9,326 nucleotides of DNA from Gammaproteobacteria bacterium (GTDB taxonomy: Bacteria; Pseudomonadota; Gammaproteobacteria; DSM-26407): NCBI GenBank assembly GCA_028694565.1, contig JAQVKR010000071.1, positions 1-9,326 of the forward strand. Reading direction: 5' to 3'. Each line of letters starts with the position of its first letter. Within the stretch, counting starts at the first letter, position 1. The translations under genes were made by a program, and so were the position numbers. The notes under the pieces are model-generated. The model was not told where the DNA came from and did no database searches. It worked only from the letters and a program-made list of their open reading frames with translations. Positions 1 to 7,071 of this stretch are shown one piece after another.

Positions 1-136
<136 letters not shown>

Positions 137-183
137 TTATCCGGAGTTCTCAGAAACAGTCGGGGATTCGGTCGGGGCGGGGC

Positions 184-474
184 TCAGCCCTCGATGACGC
201 CCATGATGTCCTCTTCGCGCAGCACGAGGACCTCATCGCCACCGATCTTGACCTCGGTGCCGGAATACTTGCCGAACAGGACCTTGTCGCCCACCTTCAC
301 GTCCATGGGGCGCACCTCGCCGCTGTCCAGGATGCGACCCTTGCCCACCGCCAGCACCTCGCCCTGGATGGGCTTCTCGGTGGCGGAGTCGGGGATCACG
401 ATGCCGCCGGGGGTGGTGCGCTCCTCGGCCTGACGGCGGACGATCACGCGGTCATGCAACGGACGGATGTTCAT
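184..474 (-). CDS. groES: GroES co-chaperonin (10 kDa)
   Basis: GroES forms the heptameric lid of the GroEL folding chamber in the cytoplasm. The 96-residue product has the normal family length. It opens with [14 protein letters not shown], carries the mobile-loop region around [16 protein letters not shown] (about residues 20-35), and ends with the conserved [20 protein letters not shown] block. The ATG is preceded on the minus strand by a strong AGGAGA ribosome site (complement of 481-486) with 6 nt spacing, among the best in this window. It is the first gene of the groES-groEL operon. Its leader of about 110 nt contains a near-perfect CIRCE, so HrcA repression and heat induction are expected. 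Nothing in the gene looks damaged. Confidence 0.98.
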   Translation of the reverse strand: MNIRPLHDRVIVRRQAEERTTPGGIVIPDSATEKPIQGEVLAVGKGRILDSGEVRPMDVKVGDKVLFGKYSGTEVKIGGDEVLVLREEDIMGVIEG

Positions 475-520
475 TCAGTCTCTCCTAGTCTCAAGATGAC
501 AGCAGTTGTGAAAGCCGCTT

Positions 521-537
521 CCGACCCGGCGGGTCGG
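521..537 (-). other. Hairpin in the groES leader
   Basis: CCGACCC (521-527) and GGGTCGG (531-537) are perfect 7-base inverted arms around a 3-base loop. They lie in the predicted untranslated leader of groES, between the CIRCE and the ribosome site. No T-run follows on the minus strand, so it does not look like an intrinsic terminator. It could stabilise the mRNA or be incidental in GC-rich DNA. Confidence 0.4.
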
Positions 538-562
538 GGAACGGCGCTCATCAGTGGAATTG

Positions 563-589
563 TTAGCACTCGCCTCAAGTGAGTGCCAA
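563..589 (-). promoter_or_regulatory. CIRCE operator (HrcA-binding inverted repeat)
   Basis: On the plus strand it reads TTAGCACTC (563-571), nine spacer bases, then GAGTGCCAA (581-589). The established CIRCE consensus is TTAGCACTC-N9-GAGTGCTAA, so 17 of 18 arm bases match and the spacer is exactly 9. It overlaps the predicted groESL transcription start, where HrcA repressor typically binds. This implies the genome encodes HrcA and that groESL is released from repression on heat shock. Confidence 0.95.
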
Positions 590-616
590 TAATAGTCAGC
601 GACTCGCCCGAGTCAA
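589..616 (-). promoter_or_regulatory. Sigma70-type promoter for groESL
   Basis: Read on the minus strand, a -35 box TTGACT (complement of 611-616; 5 of 6 to TTGACA) is followed by 16 bases and a -10 box TATTAT (complement of 589-594; 5 of 6 to TATAAT). The start point would fall near 582, inside the CIRCE, which is the standard arrangement for HrcA control. The housekeeping-like boxes fit repression by HrcA better than a dedicated sigma32 promoter. Confidence 0.8.
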
Positions 617-642
617 GCGCCGGCGGGCGGGCCGCGGAAAGC

Positions 643-674
643 GCGTCCCGGCCACGGGGCGGATTCGCGGACGC
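643..674 (-). terminator. Possible weak terminator hairpin after fxsA
   Basis: Arms GCGTCC (643-648) and GGACGC (669-674) are perfect complements flanking 20 GC-rich bases. They lie immediately after the fxsA stop on the minus strand, with a short TTT a few bases beyond. The long loop and poor T-run make this only a candidate for separating fxsA transcription from the groESL promoter. Confidence 0.25.
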
Positions 675-1139
675 TCACTCGTCCTCGCGCCGGTACTCGC
701 CCTCGATGGTGCGGGAGCCGCCATCCGGCCCGCGCCCCTGCGCCCCTGCGTCCCCCGGCCGGGCATGCCCGGCCTGGAGCAGAATGCCCCGGCGCAGCAC
801 CCAGGCGGCCAGCAGGCGGCGCAGCGCGGGCGCCAGGAGGGCGAAACCCAGGGCATCGGTGAAAAAGCCCGGGGTCAGCAGAAACGCGCCCGCCAGGAGC
901 AGCCCGACCCCCTCCACCATCTCCAGCGCGGGCAGCCGGCCGGCATCCACGCTCTGCTGCACCCGCTGCAGGGTGGCCAGCCCCTGGCGCCGCAACAGCG
1001 CCACGCCGATGACCGCGGTGAGCACCACCAGGGCCACCGTGGGCAGGGCGCCGATGACGCCGCCGACGCGAATCAGCAGCATCACCTCGAGCAGGGGAAT
1101 GGCGAGAAAAACCAACAGCAGCAGTGAAAGGGGTCGCAT
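675..1139 (-). CDS. fxsA: FxsA family inner-membrane protein
   Basis: FxsA is a small cytoplasmic-membrane protein named because E. coli FxsA overproduction relieves F-plasmid exclusion of phage T7; its normal role is not settled. The 154-residue product is close to E. coli FxsA in length. Hydrophobic segments lie at about residues 4-23, 28-48 and 75-97. The family hallmark LLTPGFFTDALGF is at about 87-99, and the family-typical IEGEYRRED tail is near the C terminus. The start at 1139 gives a proper membrane N terminus (MRPLSLLLLVFLAIPLLEV) with an AGGA site at 1144-1147. The frame stays open upstream to 1349, but that extension is not hydrophobic or family-like. The gene sits next to groES, as fxsA is near groSL in E. 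coli, and is divergent from cutA. Confidence 0.92.
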   Translation of the reverse strand: MRPLSLLLLVFLAIPLLEVMLLIRVGGVIGALPTVALVVLTAVIGVALLRRQGLATLQRVQQSVDAGRLPALEMVEGVGLLLAGAFLLTPGFFTDALGFALLAPALRRLLAAWVLRRGILLQAGHARPGDAGAQGRGPDGGSRTIEGEYRREDE

Positions 1140-1256
1140 GGCGTCCTGTGTCTGTTCCGGGTCTGCCGCGGGATGACGCCAAGGGGACGTTGCGGGCGGC
1201 GACGGCCCGCTTCCGGTCCCGATTGCGATGCGGCACAACCGACAGATGGGGGCGCC

Positions 1257-1286
1257 TTGGCCCGGAGACAAGGGTTGGGGTATCTT
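1257..1286 (+). promoter_or_regulatory. Candidate promoter for cutA-dsbD
   Basis: TTGGCC (1257-1262, 4 of 6 to the -35 consensus), 18 bases, then TATCTT (1281-1286, 4 of 6 to the -10). It is the best plus-strand match in the 200 bp between fxsA and cutA and sits about 55 bp before the cutA start. I saw no equally good promoter for fxsA on the other strand. Low confidence. Confidence 0.3.
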
Positions 1287-1339
1287 TCGCTTTCGCAGCC
1301 CGCCCGTGCGGAGTCCCCCAGCGACCGGAGATGCCCGCG

Positions 1340-1660
1340 ATGACCACACCCTACCGGATCGTGCTGTGCACCTGGCCCGCCGACCGCTCCCCCCTGGAAC
1401 TGGCCGACCGCCTGGTGGAGTCCGGCCTGGCCGCCTGCGTGAACATCGTTCCGGGCATCACCTCGGTCTATCGCTGGCAGGGCCGGGTGGCCCGGGACGG
1501 GGAGCAACTGCTGCTGATCAAGACCCGGGAAAACGCCATCCCGGAGCTCGAGAAGGCGATCCTCCACGCCCACCCCTACGAACTTCCGGAGATTGTCGCG
1601 GTCGCTATCGAGAGTGGTTTCGAGGACTACCTGGACTGGATGGAGAAGAATACAAAGTGA
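1340..1660 (+). CDS. cutA: CutA1 divalent-cation tolerance protein
   Basis: CutA1 is a small trimeric ferredoxin-like-fold protein linked to copper and other divalent metal tolerance; its exact biochemical role is unsettled. The 106-residue product shows the family pattern: YRIVLCTWP with the conserved Cys10, LAACVNIVPGITSVYRWQG at about 30-48, and HPYELPEI at about 78-85, matching HPYQTPEL of the E. coli protein. I chose ATG 1340 because GGAG at 1327-1330 sits 9 nt before it. The in-frame ATG at 1331 directly abuts that GGAG and would add only three residues. The gene is followed within 14 bp by dsbD, the pair also adjacent in E. coli, so co-transcription is likely. The stop TGA overlaps an alternative GTG start of dsbD. 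Confidence 0.95.
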   Translation: MTTPYRIVLCTWPADRSPLELADRLVESGLAACVNIVPGITSVYRWQGRVARDGEQLLLIKTRENAIPELEKAILHAHPYELPEIVAVAIESGFEDYLDWMEKNTK

Positions 1661-1674
1661 ACATCAGGACTCTC

Positions 1675-3933
1675 ATGCGCCTGCTCGCGGCCCTGCTGCT
1701 GCCGGCCGCCCTGTCCGCGCACGCCCAGGGCGGGGGGGATCCCCTGCAGCCGGAGGAGGCCTTCGCCCTGCGGGCGGACGCCGAGGACGCCGGCACCCTG
1801 CGCCTGGAGTGGACCGTCGCCGAGGACTACTACCTCTACCGGGACAAGTTCCGCATCCAGAGCGACACCCCCGGCATCACCCTGGGCCAGCCGGAGATCC
1901 CCGCGGGCCAGATCAAGCGCGACGAGTTCTTCGGCGACATCGCCATCCTGCGCGGGGCGGTCAGCGTGCGGGTGCCGCTGCTGCGCGCGGCCGACGCCCC
2001 CCGGACCCTGACCCTCAAGGCCACCGCCCAGGGCTGCTGGGACGGCGGCATCTGCTACCCCCCCCAGACCCACACCGTCAGCCTCGACCTGCCCCCCGCC
2101 GCGCCGGCCGCGGCGGTGGAGCCGTCCGCACCCCCGCTGGAGAGGCTCGGCGAGCTGACCCGGAGCCTGGGCATCGAGGCCGGCGGCGACGAGGAGTTCC
2201 TCGATCCGGACGACGCCTTCATCCTCGACACCCGCGTCGAGGCCGACGGAACGGTGGTGGCCGACTGGGCCATCGCACCCGGCTACTACCTCTACCGGGA
2301 CAAGTTCACCGCCGCCGTGAAGGGCGGCGAGGGCATCAGCGCCGGCGCCCTGGAGCTGCCGCCGGGCGAGGAGAAGGAGGACGAGTTCTTCGGCCGCATC
2401 CGGGTCTTCCACGACCGGGTCGAGGCGCGCCTGCCCCTCGGCCGCGCCGCCGGCGGCGCCGACACGGCGGAACTCGCCCTCGGCTACCAGGGCTGCGCCG
2501 AGGCCGGCCTCTGCTACCCGCCCATCGTCAAGACCGTGAGCCTCGCGCTGCCCGGGGGCACCCCGACCGCGGCGGCCACCGCCCCGCCGGCCGCGGCGAC
2601 GCAGCCGGTCTCCGAGCAGGATCGGCTGGCCCAGTCCATCGCCAGCGGCGGCTACCTGGTGACCATCGCCCTGTTCTTCGGCGCCGGGCTGCTGCTCTCC
2701 CTGACCCCGTGCGTGTTCCCGATGATCCCCATCCTCTCCAGCATCATCGTGGGGCACGGACACAAGCTCACCACCCGCAAGGCCTTCACCCTGTCGCTGG
2801 TCTACGTGCTGGCCATGGCGGTGACCTACACCGTCGCCGGGGTCGTCGCCGCGCTGCTGGGCGAGAACCTGCAGGAGGCGTTCCAGAACCCCTGGGTGCT
2901 CGGCACCTTCAGCGCGGTGTTCGTCCTGCTGGCCCTGTCCATGTTCGGCTTCTACGAGTTGCAGCTGCCCTCCGCCCTGCAGAGCCGCATCACCGAGGTC
3001 AGCAACAAGCAGCAGGGGGGATCGCTGGCCGGCGTGGCGGTGATGGGCTTCCTCTCGGCGCTGATCGTGGGACCCTGCGTGGCCCCGCCGCTGATGGGCG
3101 CGCTCATCTATATCGGCCAGACCGGCGACGCACTGCTCGGCGGCACGGCGCTGTTCGCCCTCAGCATGGGCATGGGCATGCCGCTGCTGGCCATCGGCAC
3201 CTCCGCGGGCAAGATCCTGCCCCGCGCCGGCGCCTGGATGGATACGGTCAAGGCCGTGTTCGGCGTGCTGCTGCTGGCCGTGGCGGTGTGGATGCTGGAG
3301 CGCATCCTCCCGGGCCAGGCGACCATGCTGCTGTGGGCGGGGCTGGCCATCGTCTCCGCCGTCTACATGGGCGTGCTGGAGCCGATCCCCGCCGAATCGA
3401 GCGGCTGGCGGCGGCTGTGGAAGGGGCTCGGCGCGGTGCTCGCCGCCTGGGGGATCCTGCTGCTGGTGGGGGCCTCCACCGGCAACACCGATCCGCTGGA
3501 GCCGCTCGCCAACCTGGGCCGGGGCGGCGGCTTCGCCCAGGCCGGGACAGCCGCCCCGGCCCATGGCCTCGAGTTCCGCCGCGTCAAGACGGTGACGGAT
3601 CTCGACGCCCAGGTGGCCGCCGCGGCGGGCCGCGGCCAGCCGGTGATGCTCGACTTCTACGCCGACTGGTGCATCTCCTGCAAGGAGATGGAGAAGTACA
3701 CCTTTTCCGACGCCGGCGTGCGGCAGGCCCTCGCCGGCACCCTGCTGCTGCAGGCCGACGTGACGGCCAACGACGAGGAGGACAAGGCCCTGCTCAAGCG
3801 CTTCAGCCTGCTCGGACCGCCCTCGATTCTGTTCTGGGGTCCCGACGGCGTGGAGCGGCCCGGCTATCGCGTGGTAGGCTACCTGCCCGCGGACGAGTTC
3901 CGCCTCCACGTTGAAAACGCCACCGCCCCCTGA
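1675..3933 (+). CDS. dsbD: Thiol:disulfide interchange protein DsbD with two tandem alpha domains
   Basis: DsbD passes electrons from cytoplasmic thioredoxin through the inner membrane to periplasmic reductases and cytochrome c maturation factors. A signal peptide (about 1-17, cleavage after AHA) precedes two copies of the periplasmic alpha domain: about 23-140 (YYLYRDKF 52-59, DEFFG cap loop 83-87, Cys121/Cys127) and about 175-293 (204-211, 236-240, Cys274/Cys280). The multi-pass beta domain follows (about 323-602, LTPCVFP Cys346, VGPCVAPP Cys468). Their 122-residue spacing equals E. coli Cys163/Cys285. The C-terminal thioredoxin-like gamma domain has YADWCISCKEMEKYTF, Cys666/Cys669. At 752 residues it far exceeds the 565 of E. 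coli, explained by the extra domain. ATG 1675 has AGGA five bases upstream. An in-frame GTG at 1657 overlaps the cutA stop, adds six residues and could be the true, translationally coupled start. Confidence 0.96.
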   Translation: MRLLAALLLPAALSAHAQGGGDPLQPEEAFALRADAEDAGTLRLEWTVAEDYYLYRDKFRIQSDTPGITLGQPEIPAGQIKRDEFFGDIAILRGAVSVRVPLLRAADAPRTLTLKATAQGCWDGGICYPPQTHTVSLDLPPAAPAAAVEPSAPPLERLGELTRSLGIEAGGDEEFLDPDDAFILDTRVEADGTVVADWAIAPGYYLYRDKFTAAVKGGEGISAGALELPPGEEKEDEFFGRIRVFHDRVEARLPLGRAAGGADTAELALGYQGCAEAGLCYPPIVKTVSLALPGGTPTAAATAPPAAATQPVSEQDRLAQSIASGGYLVTIALFFGAGLLLSLTPCVFPMIPILSSIIVGHGHKLTTRKAFTLSLVYVLAMAVTYTVAGVVAALLGENLQEAFQNPWVLGTFSAVFVLLALSMFGFYELQLPSALQSRITEVSNKQQGGSLAGVAVMGFLSALIVGPCVAPPLMGALIYIGQTGDALLGGTALFALSMGMGMPLLAIGTSAGKILPRAGAWMDTVKAVFGVLLLAVAVWMLERILPGQATMLLWAGLAIVSAVYMGVLEPIPAESSGWRRLWKGLGAVLAAWGILLLVGASTGNTDPLEPLANLGRGGGFAQAGTAAPAHGLEFRRVKTVTDLDAQVAAAAGRGQPVMLDFYADWCISCKEMEKYTFSDAGVRQALAGTLLLQADVTANDEEDKALLKRFSLLGPPSILFWGPDGVERPGYRVVGYLPADEFRLHVENATAP
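1741..2553 (+). repeat. Diverged tandem duplication encoding two DsbD alpha domains
   Basis: Unit 1 spans about 1741-2094 and unit 2 about 2197-2553, offset by about 152-153 codons and joined by an Ala/Pro-rich linker and a short helix-like stretch. Each unit runs in the same order: xLxP(E/D)(E/D)AF, YYLYRDKF, DEFFG, QGC-x5-CYPP, TVSLxLP. Most of the sequence has diverged. The codons for YYLYRDKF are identical for 24 bases (1828-1851 and 2284-2307). I read this as an old duplication held by selection, not a fresh repeat. Confidence 0.9.
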
Positions 3934-3950
3934 TCCGGTAATCCAGCCCC

Positions 3951-4481
3951 ATGAACCATGCCGCCCGCCGCCTATCCGCCCTGCTTCTGCTCACCGCCGT
4001 GCTGGTGCTGTCCGCCTGCGACAGTGGAACCTCCGCCGTTCCAAAGTCCCGTGCCGGTACGGCCCCGGAGCTGCGGCCGGACTTCTCCCTGCCCGATCCC
4101 GACGGCACGCTTCATGCCGCCTCGGACTGGGACGGCCAGGTGCTGGTGGTGAATTTTTGGGCCACCTGGTGCCCGCCCTGCCGACGCGAGATTCCCACCT
4201 TCATCGAATTGCAGCAGGAGTACGGGGCACGCGGGCTGCAGTTCGTGGGCATCGCCATGGACGAGGCCGATCGGGTGCGGGACTTCGCCACCACCCTGGG
4301 CATCAACTATCCCCTCCTGGTGGGCGAACAGGCCGTGGTGGACGCCGCCCGCGCCTACGGCAACGAGGCCGGCCTGCTGCCCTACTCCGCCGTGGTGGAC
4401 AGGAGCGGAAAGATAGTCTTCACCTGGGCCGGCGAGCTGACCCGCGAACAGGCCGAGGAGGTCATCCTGCCCCTGCTCTGA
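3951..4481 (+). CDS. TlpA/ResA-like thioredoxin-fold lipoprotein
   Basis: This is a periplasmic thiol-disulfide reductase of the TlpA/ResA/CcmG superfamily. The 176-residue product begins with a lipoprotein signal (hydrophobic 8-20, lipobox LSAC, lipidated Cys23). The next residue is Asp24, which in proteobacteria is the Lol-avoidance signal that keeps lipoproteins in the inner membrane. The mature domain has NFWATWCPPCRREIP with the redox pair Cys74/Cys77, an AlkyI-like VGIAMDE strand, and the cis-proline region LLPYSAVVDRSGKI. It starts 17 bp after dsbD and has no obvious Shine-Dalgarno. The likely electron donor is the neighbouring DsbD. Its natural substrate (cytochrome c assembly, a metal centre, or general repair) cannot be read from sequence. 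I give no symbol because several TlpA-like paralogues exist in such genomes. Confidence 0.9.
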   Translation: MNHAARRLSALLLLTAVLVLSACDSGTSAVPKSRAGTAPELRPDFSLPDPDGTLHAASDWDGQVLVVNFWATWCPPCRREIPTFIELQQEYGARGLQFVGIAMDEADRVRDFATTLGINYPLLVGEQAVVDAARAYGNEAGLLPYSAVVDRSGKIVFTWAGELTREQAEEVILPLL

Positions 4482-4588
4482 GGGGCGACCGCCCGGGGCG
4501 CCCGGCGCTGCACCGCAGCATCGCGCTGGCGCAAATCGACGGCTATCGGTCGCGAACCTGCGCGAACTCACACCGAACAGCCCGAATC

Positions 4589-4617
4589 TGGACAATCCCC
4601 CACCGGTCGTGCACAAT
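4589..4617 (+). promoter_or_regulatory. Candidate sigma70 promoter for aroQ-accB-accC
   Basis: TGGACA (4589-4594, 5 of 6 to TTGACA), 17 bases, CACAAT (4612-4617, 4 of 6 to TATAAT). Predicted transcription would begin near 4624, leaving a leader of about 97 nt before aroQ. Its position in the only large gap upstream of aroQ supports a separate transcription unit. Confidence 0.45.
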
Positions 4618-4628
4618 TCGGGCCCGAA
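4617..4628. repeat. 12-base perfect palindrome at the predicted aroQ promoter
   Basis: TTCGGGCCCGAA is a perfect palindrome overlapping the last base of the predicted -10 box and the start point. It could be a repressor half-site pair, but a GC-rich genome throws up such palindromes by chance. Confidence 0.3.
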
Positions 4629-4720
4629 CTCCCGCGCCATGCCGAGGCCCCGGATCGCATCCGACGCCAGGCGCATGGCGCCGTTGAGGCCGTTCCACCG
4701 CACTCCGGGGTCCCGAGCGC

Positions 4721-5158
4721 ATGGCGTACATCCTGGTTCTCCATGGACCGAACCTGAATCTGCTGGGCAGCCGGGAACCCGGGCACTACGGCCAGACCAC
4801 CCTCGCGGAGATCGATGCGCGGCTGCATCGGCAGGCCGAGGCCGCCGGACACCGGATCGAGACCCTGCAGAGCAATGCCGAGCACGAACTGGTGGCGGCC
4901 ATCCACAAGGCCGGGCGCGACGGCGCCGACTTCATCCTGATCAATCCGGCCGCGTTCACCCACACCAGCGTCGCCCTGCGCGACGCGCTGCTCGGCGTCG
5001 GCATCCCCTTCGTCGAGGTGCACCTCTCCAACGTCCACGCACGCGAGGAATTCCGCCGCCACTCCTACCTGTCGGACGTGGCCGCGGGCGTCATCAGCGG
5101 ACTGGGCGCACACGGCTATGAACTCGCCCTCGAGGCCGCGCTGCGGCGCCTGGCCTGA
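4721..5158 (+). CDS. aroQ: 3-dehydroquinate dehydratase, type II
   Basis: It dehydrates 3-dehydroquinate to 3-dehydroshikimate, the third step of the shikimate pathway to aromatic amino acids, in the cytoplasm; type II enzymes are dodecamers. The 145-residue product has the family length and motifs: [11 protein letters not shown] (Asn11), the flexible active-site loop with Tyr23 in [16 protein letters not shown] with Asn75 and the conserved His81, EVHLSN with catalytic His101, and Arg112 in FRRHSY. The start matches the family N terminus, but the ribosome site is poor (only a GGGG about 10 nt upstream). It heads an aroQ-accB-accC cluster, as in Pseudomonas, with 38 bp before accB. No irregularity is seen. 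Confidence 0.97.
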   Translation: MAYILVLHGPNLNLLGSREPGHYGQTTLAEIDARLHRQAEAAGHRIETLQSNAEHELVAAIHKAGRDGADFILINPAAFTHTSVALRDALLGVGIPFVEVHLSNVHAREEFRRHSYLSDVAAGVISGLGAHGYELALEAALRRLA

Positions 5159-5196
5159 GGGCTCCGAATCCAACCTGAACTCCGGGCGTACCCCAC

Positions 5197-5643
5197 ATGG
5201 ATATACGCAAGATCAAGAAACTCATCGAACTGGTCGAGGAATCGGGTGTCTCCGAGCTGGAGATCCACGAGGGTGAAGAGTCGGTGCGCATCAGCCGCCA
5301 CGCCCCGCAGGGCGTGTACCAGGCCATCCAGCAGCTGCCGGCCGCGGCACCCGTCGCACCGGCCCCGGCGGCCGCGCCCGCACCCGCCGCCGAACCGGCG
5401 ATCCCCGCGGGGCACCTCGTGAAATCCCCCATGGTGGGAACCTTCTACCGGGCCCCGAACCCGGGCGCGAAGCCCTTCGTGGAGATAGGCCAGACGGTCA
5501 AGGTGGGAGAGACCCTCTGCATCGTCGAGGCCATGAAGATGATGAACCAGATCGAGGCCGATCGCGCCGGTACGATCAAGGCCATACTGGTGGAGAACGG
5601 CGAGCCGGTGGAGTACGGCGAGCCTCTCTACGTCATCGAGTGA
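5197..5643 (+). CDS. accB: Biotin carboxyl carrier protein of acetyl-CoA carboxylase
   Basis: AccB carries the biotin that is carboxylated by AccC and then donates CO2 to acetyl-CoA, starting fatty-acid synthesis in the cytoplasm. The 148-residue product has an N-terminal helical region ([17 protein letters not shown], about 1-36), an Ala/Pro-rich flexible linker (about 48-70), and the C-terminal biotinyl domain (about 72-148). That domain shows [19 protein letters not shown], the protruding-thumb segment of bacterial BCCPs, and EAMKMMNQI with biotin-accepting Lys114. The ATG fits the family start, although no clear Shine-Dalgarno precedes it. accC follows after 67 bp that contain a hairpin, which may help set AccB above AccC. 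Confidence 0.98.
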   Translation: MDIRKIKKLIELVEESGVSELEIHEGEESVRISRHAPQGVYQAIQQLPAAAPVAPAPAAAPAPAAEPAIPAGHLVKSPMVGTFYRAPNPGAKPFVEIGQTVKVGETLCIVEAMKMMNQIEADRAGTIKAILVENGEPVEYGEPLYVIE

Positions 5644-5668
5644 CGCCCACCGCGGGTTCCCAGGGATC

Positions 5669-5685
5669 GGGCGCGCCCCGCGCCC
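5669..5685 (+). other. Hairpin in the accB-accC gap
   Basis: GGGCGCG (5669-5675) and CGCGCCC (5679-5685) form a perfect 7-bp all-GC stem with a CCC loop, 25 bases after the accB stop. No T-run follows, so full termination is unlikely. Such a structure could cause partial attenuation or protect the accB message from 3' decay. Confidence 0.45.
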
Positions 5686-5710
5686 CCAGCCAGCGCCACG
5701 AGTCGACACC

Positions 5711-7051
5711 ATGCTGACAAAGGTTCTCATTGCCAACCGCGGCGAGATCGCCCTGCGCATCCTGCGCGCCTGCCGCGAACTCGGAATAAAGACGGTAGCC
5801 GTCCACTCCACCGTGGATCGGGATCTCAAGCACGTGCGCCTGGCCGACGAATCGGTCTGCATCGGCCCGCCGCCCTCCACCGAGAGCTACCTCAACATCC
5901 CCGCGCTCATCAGCGCCGCGGAGGTCACCGACTCGGTGGCCATCCATCCCGGCTACGGATTCCTGTCCGAAAACGCCGATTTCGCCGAACAGGTGGAGCG
6001 CAGCGGCTTCGTCTTCATCGGGCCCCGGCCCGACACCATCCGCCTGATGGGCGACAAGGTCTCCGCCATCCGCGCCATGAAGGCCGCCGGCGTGCCCTGC
6101 GTGCCCGGCTCCGACGGGCCGCTGGGCGAGGAGCCGGAGGAGAACCTGCGCCTGGCGCGCGACATCGGCTACCCGGTCATCATCAAGGCCGCCGGCGGCG
6201 GCGGCGGGCGCGGCATGCGCGTGGTGCACTCCGACGCCACGCTGCTCAACGCCATTTCGCTCACCCGCACCGAGGCGGGGGCGGCGTTCGGCAACAGCAC
6301 CGTCTACATGGAGAAGTACCTGGATCACCCGCGCCACGTGGAGTTCCAGGTGCTCGCCGACGAGCACGGCAACGCCATCCACCTCGGCGAGCGCGACTGC
6401 TCGATGCAGCGCCGCCACCAGAAGGTGATCGAGGAGGCGCCCGCCCCGGGCATCACCGACGAGCAGCGCCACACCATCGGCGAGCGCTGCGCCGAGGCCT
6501 GCCGCCGCATCGGCTACCGCGGCGCCGGCACCTTCGAATTCCTGTTCCAGGACGGCGAGTTCTACTTCATCGAGATGAACACCCGCGTGCAGGTGGAGCA
6601 TCCGGTCACCGAGATGATCACCGGCATCGACATCGTCAAGGAGCAGTTGCGCATCGCGGCCGGCGAGACGCTGCGCTTCCGCCAGGAGGGGGTGCGCTGG
6701 GACGGGCACGCGCTGGAGTGCCGCGTCAACGCCGAGGACCCGGTCTCCTTCATGCCCTCCCCGGGCACCATCTCCATGTTCCACCCGCCCGGCGGCCCCG
6801 GCATCCGGCTCGACTCGCACATCTACGCCAGCTACATGGTGCCGCCCAACTACGATTCCATGATCGGCAAGCTGATTGCCCATGGCGAAACCCGGGAGGT
6901 GGCCATCGGACGCATGCGCAACGCGCTCGACGAGATCATCATCGAGGGCATCAAGACCAACATCCCCCTGCACCAGGACCTGATGCGCGACGCCAACTTC
7001 GTCAAGGGCGGCACCGACATCCACTACCTGGAAAAGAAGCTGGGGCTGTAG
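5711..7051 (+). CDS. accC: Biotin carboxylase subunit of acetyl-CoA carboxylase
   Basis: AccC uses ATP and bicarbonate to carboxylate the biotin on AccB, the first half-reaction of malonyl-CoA synthesis. The 446-residue product is nearly the E. coli length (449) and keeps E. coli numbering for the residues checked. These are Lys116 and Lys159 (ATP binding), the Gly-rich loop [13 protein letters not shown], His209, Lys238, Glu276, Glu288, Asn290, Arg292 and Arg338. Domains run in the usual order: an N-terminal biotin-carboxylase fold ([24 protein letters not shown]), the ATP-grasp region, and the C-terminal domain. The ATG at 5711 matches the family start ([12 protein letters not shown]), with only a weak CGAG upstream. 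The stop is followed after 20 bases by a strong 14-bp hairpin. Everything expected for a working enzyme is present. Confidence 0.98.
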   Translation: MLTKVLIANRGEIALRILRACRELGIKTVAVHSTVDRDLKHVRLADESVCIGPPPSTESYLNIPALISAAEVTDSVAIHPGYGFLSENADFAEQVERSGFVFIGPRPDTIRLMGDKVSAIRAMKAAGVPCVPGSDGPLGEEPEENLRLARDIGYPVIIKAAGGGGGRGMRVVHSDATLLNAISLTRTEAGAAFGNSTVYMEKYLDHPRHVEFQVLADEHGNAIHLGERDCSMQRRHQKVIEEAPAPGITDEQRHTIGERCAEACRRIGYRGAGTFEFLFQDGEFYFIEMNTRVQVEHPVTEMITGIDIVKEQLRIAAGETLRFRQEGVRWDGHALECRVNAEDPVSFMPSPGTISMFHPPGGPGIRLDSHIYASYMVPPNYDSMIGKLIAHGETREVAIGRMRNALDEIIIEGIKTNIPLHQDLMRDANFVKGGTDIHYLEKKLGL

Positions 7052-7071
7052 GCAGGCATCCGCCCGGACGC

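Larger units (their letters stand above)
4482..4720 (+). other. Intergenic region between the TlpA-like gene and aroQ
   Basis: No convincing coding frame lies in these 239 bases. Just after the upstream stop are several small GC-rich hairpins: CCGGG/CCCGG at 4493-4505 and GCTGC/GCAGC at 4507-4519. Neither has a T-run, so a terminator is possible but unproven. A sigma70-like promoter and a 12-base palindrome follow, described separately. Confidence 0.5.

Noticed and set aside
579..1176. Plus-strand open frames opposite fxsA
   Set aside because: Their products are Arg/Gln/Pro-rich with no family match, while the minus strand encodes a well-formed FxsA with its LLTPGFF motif. They also start inside the groESL control region.
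1228..1656. Extension of the dsbD frame far upstream through cutA
   Set aside because: The frame is open, but its product there is Pro/Gly/Arg-rich noise overlapping cutA. The signal peptide beginning at 1657/1675 marks the real N terminus.
1627..3909. A 760-codon open frame on the minus strand opposite dsbD
   Set aside because: It mirrors the GC-rich third positions of dsbD, its product is a low-complexity mix of Gly, Ala, His, Gln and Arg without a recognisable fold, and dsbD on the other strand has every catalytic residue.
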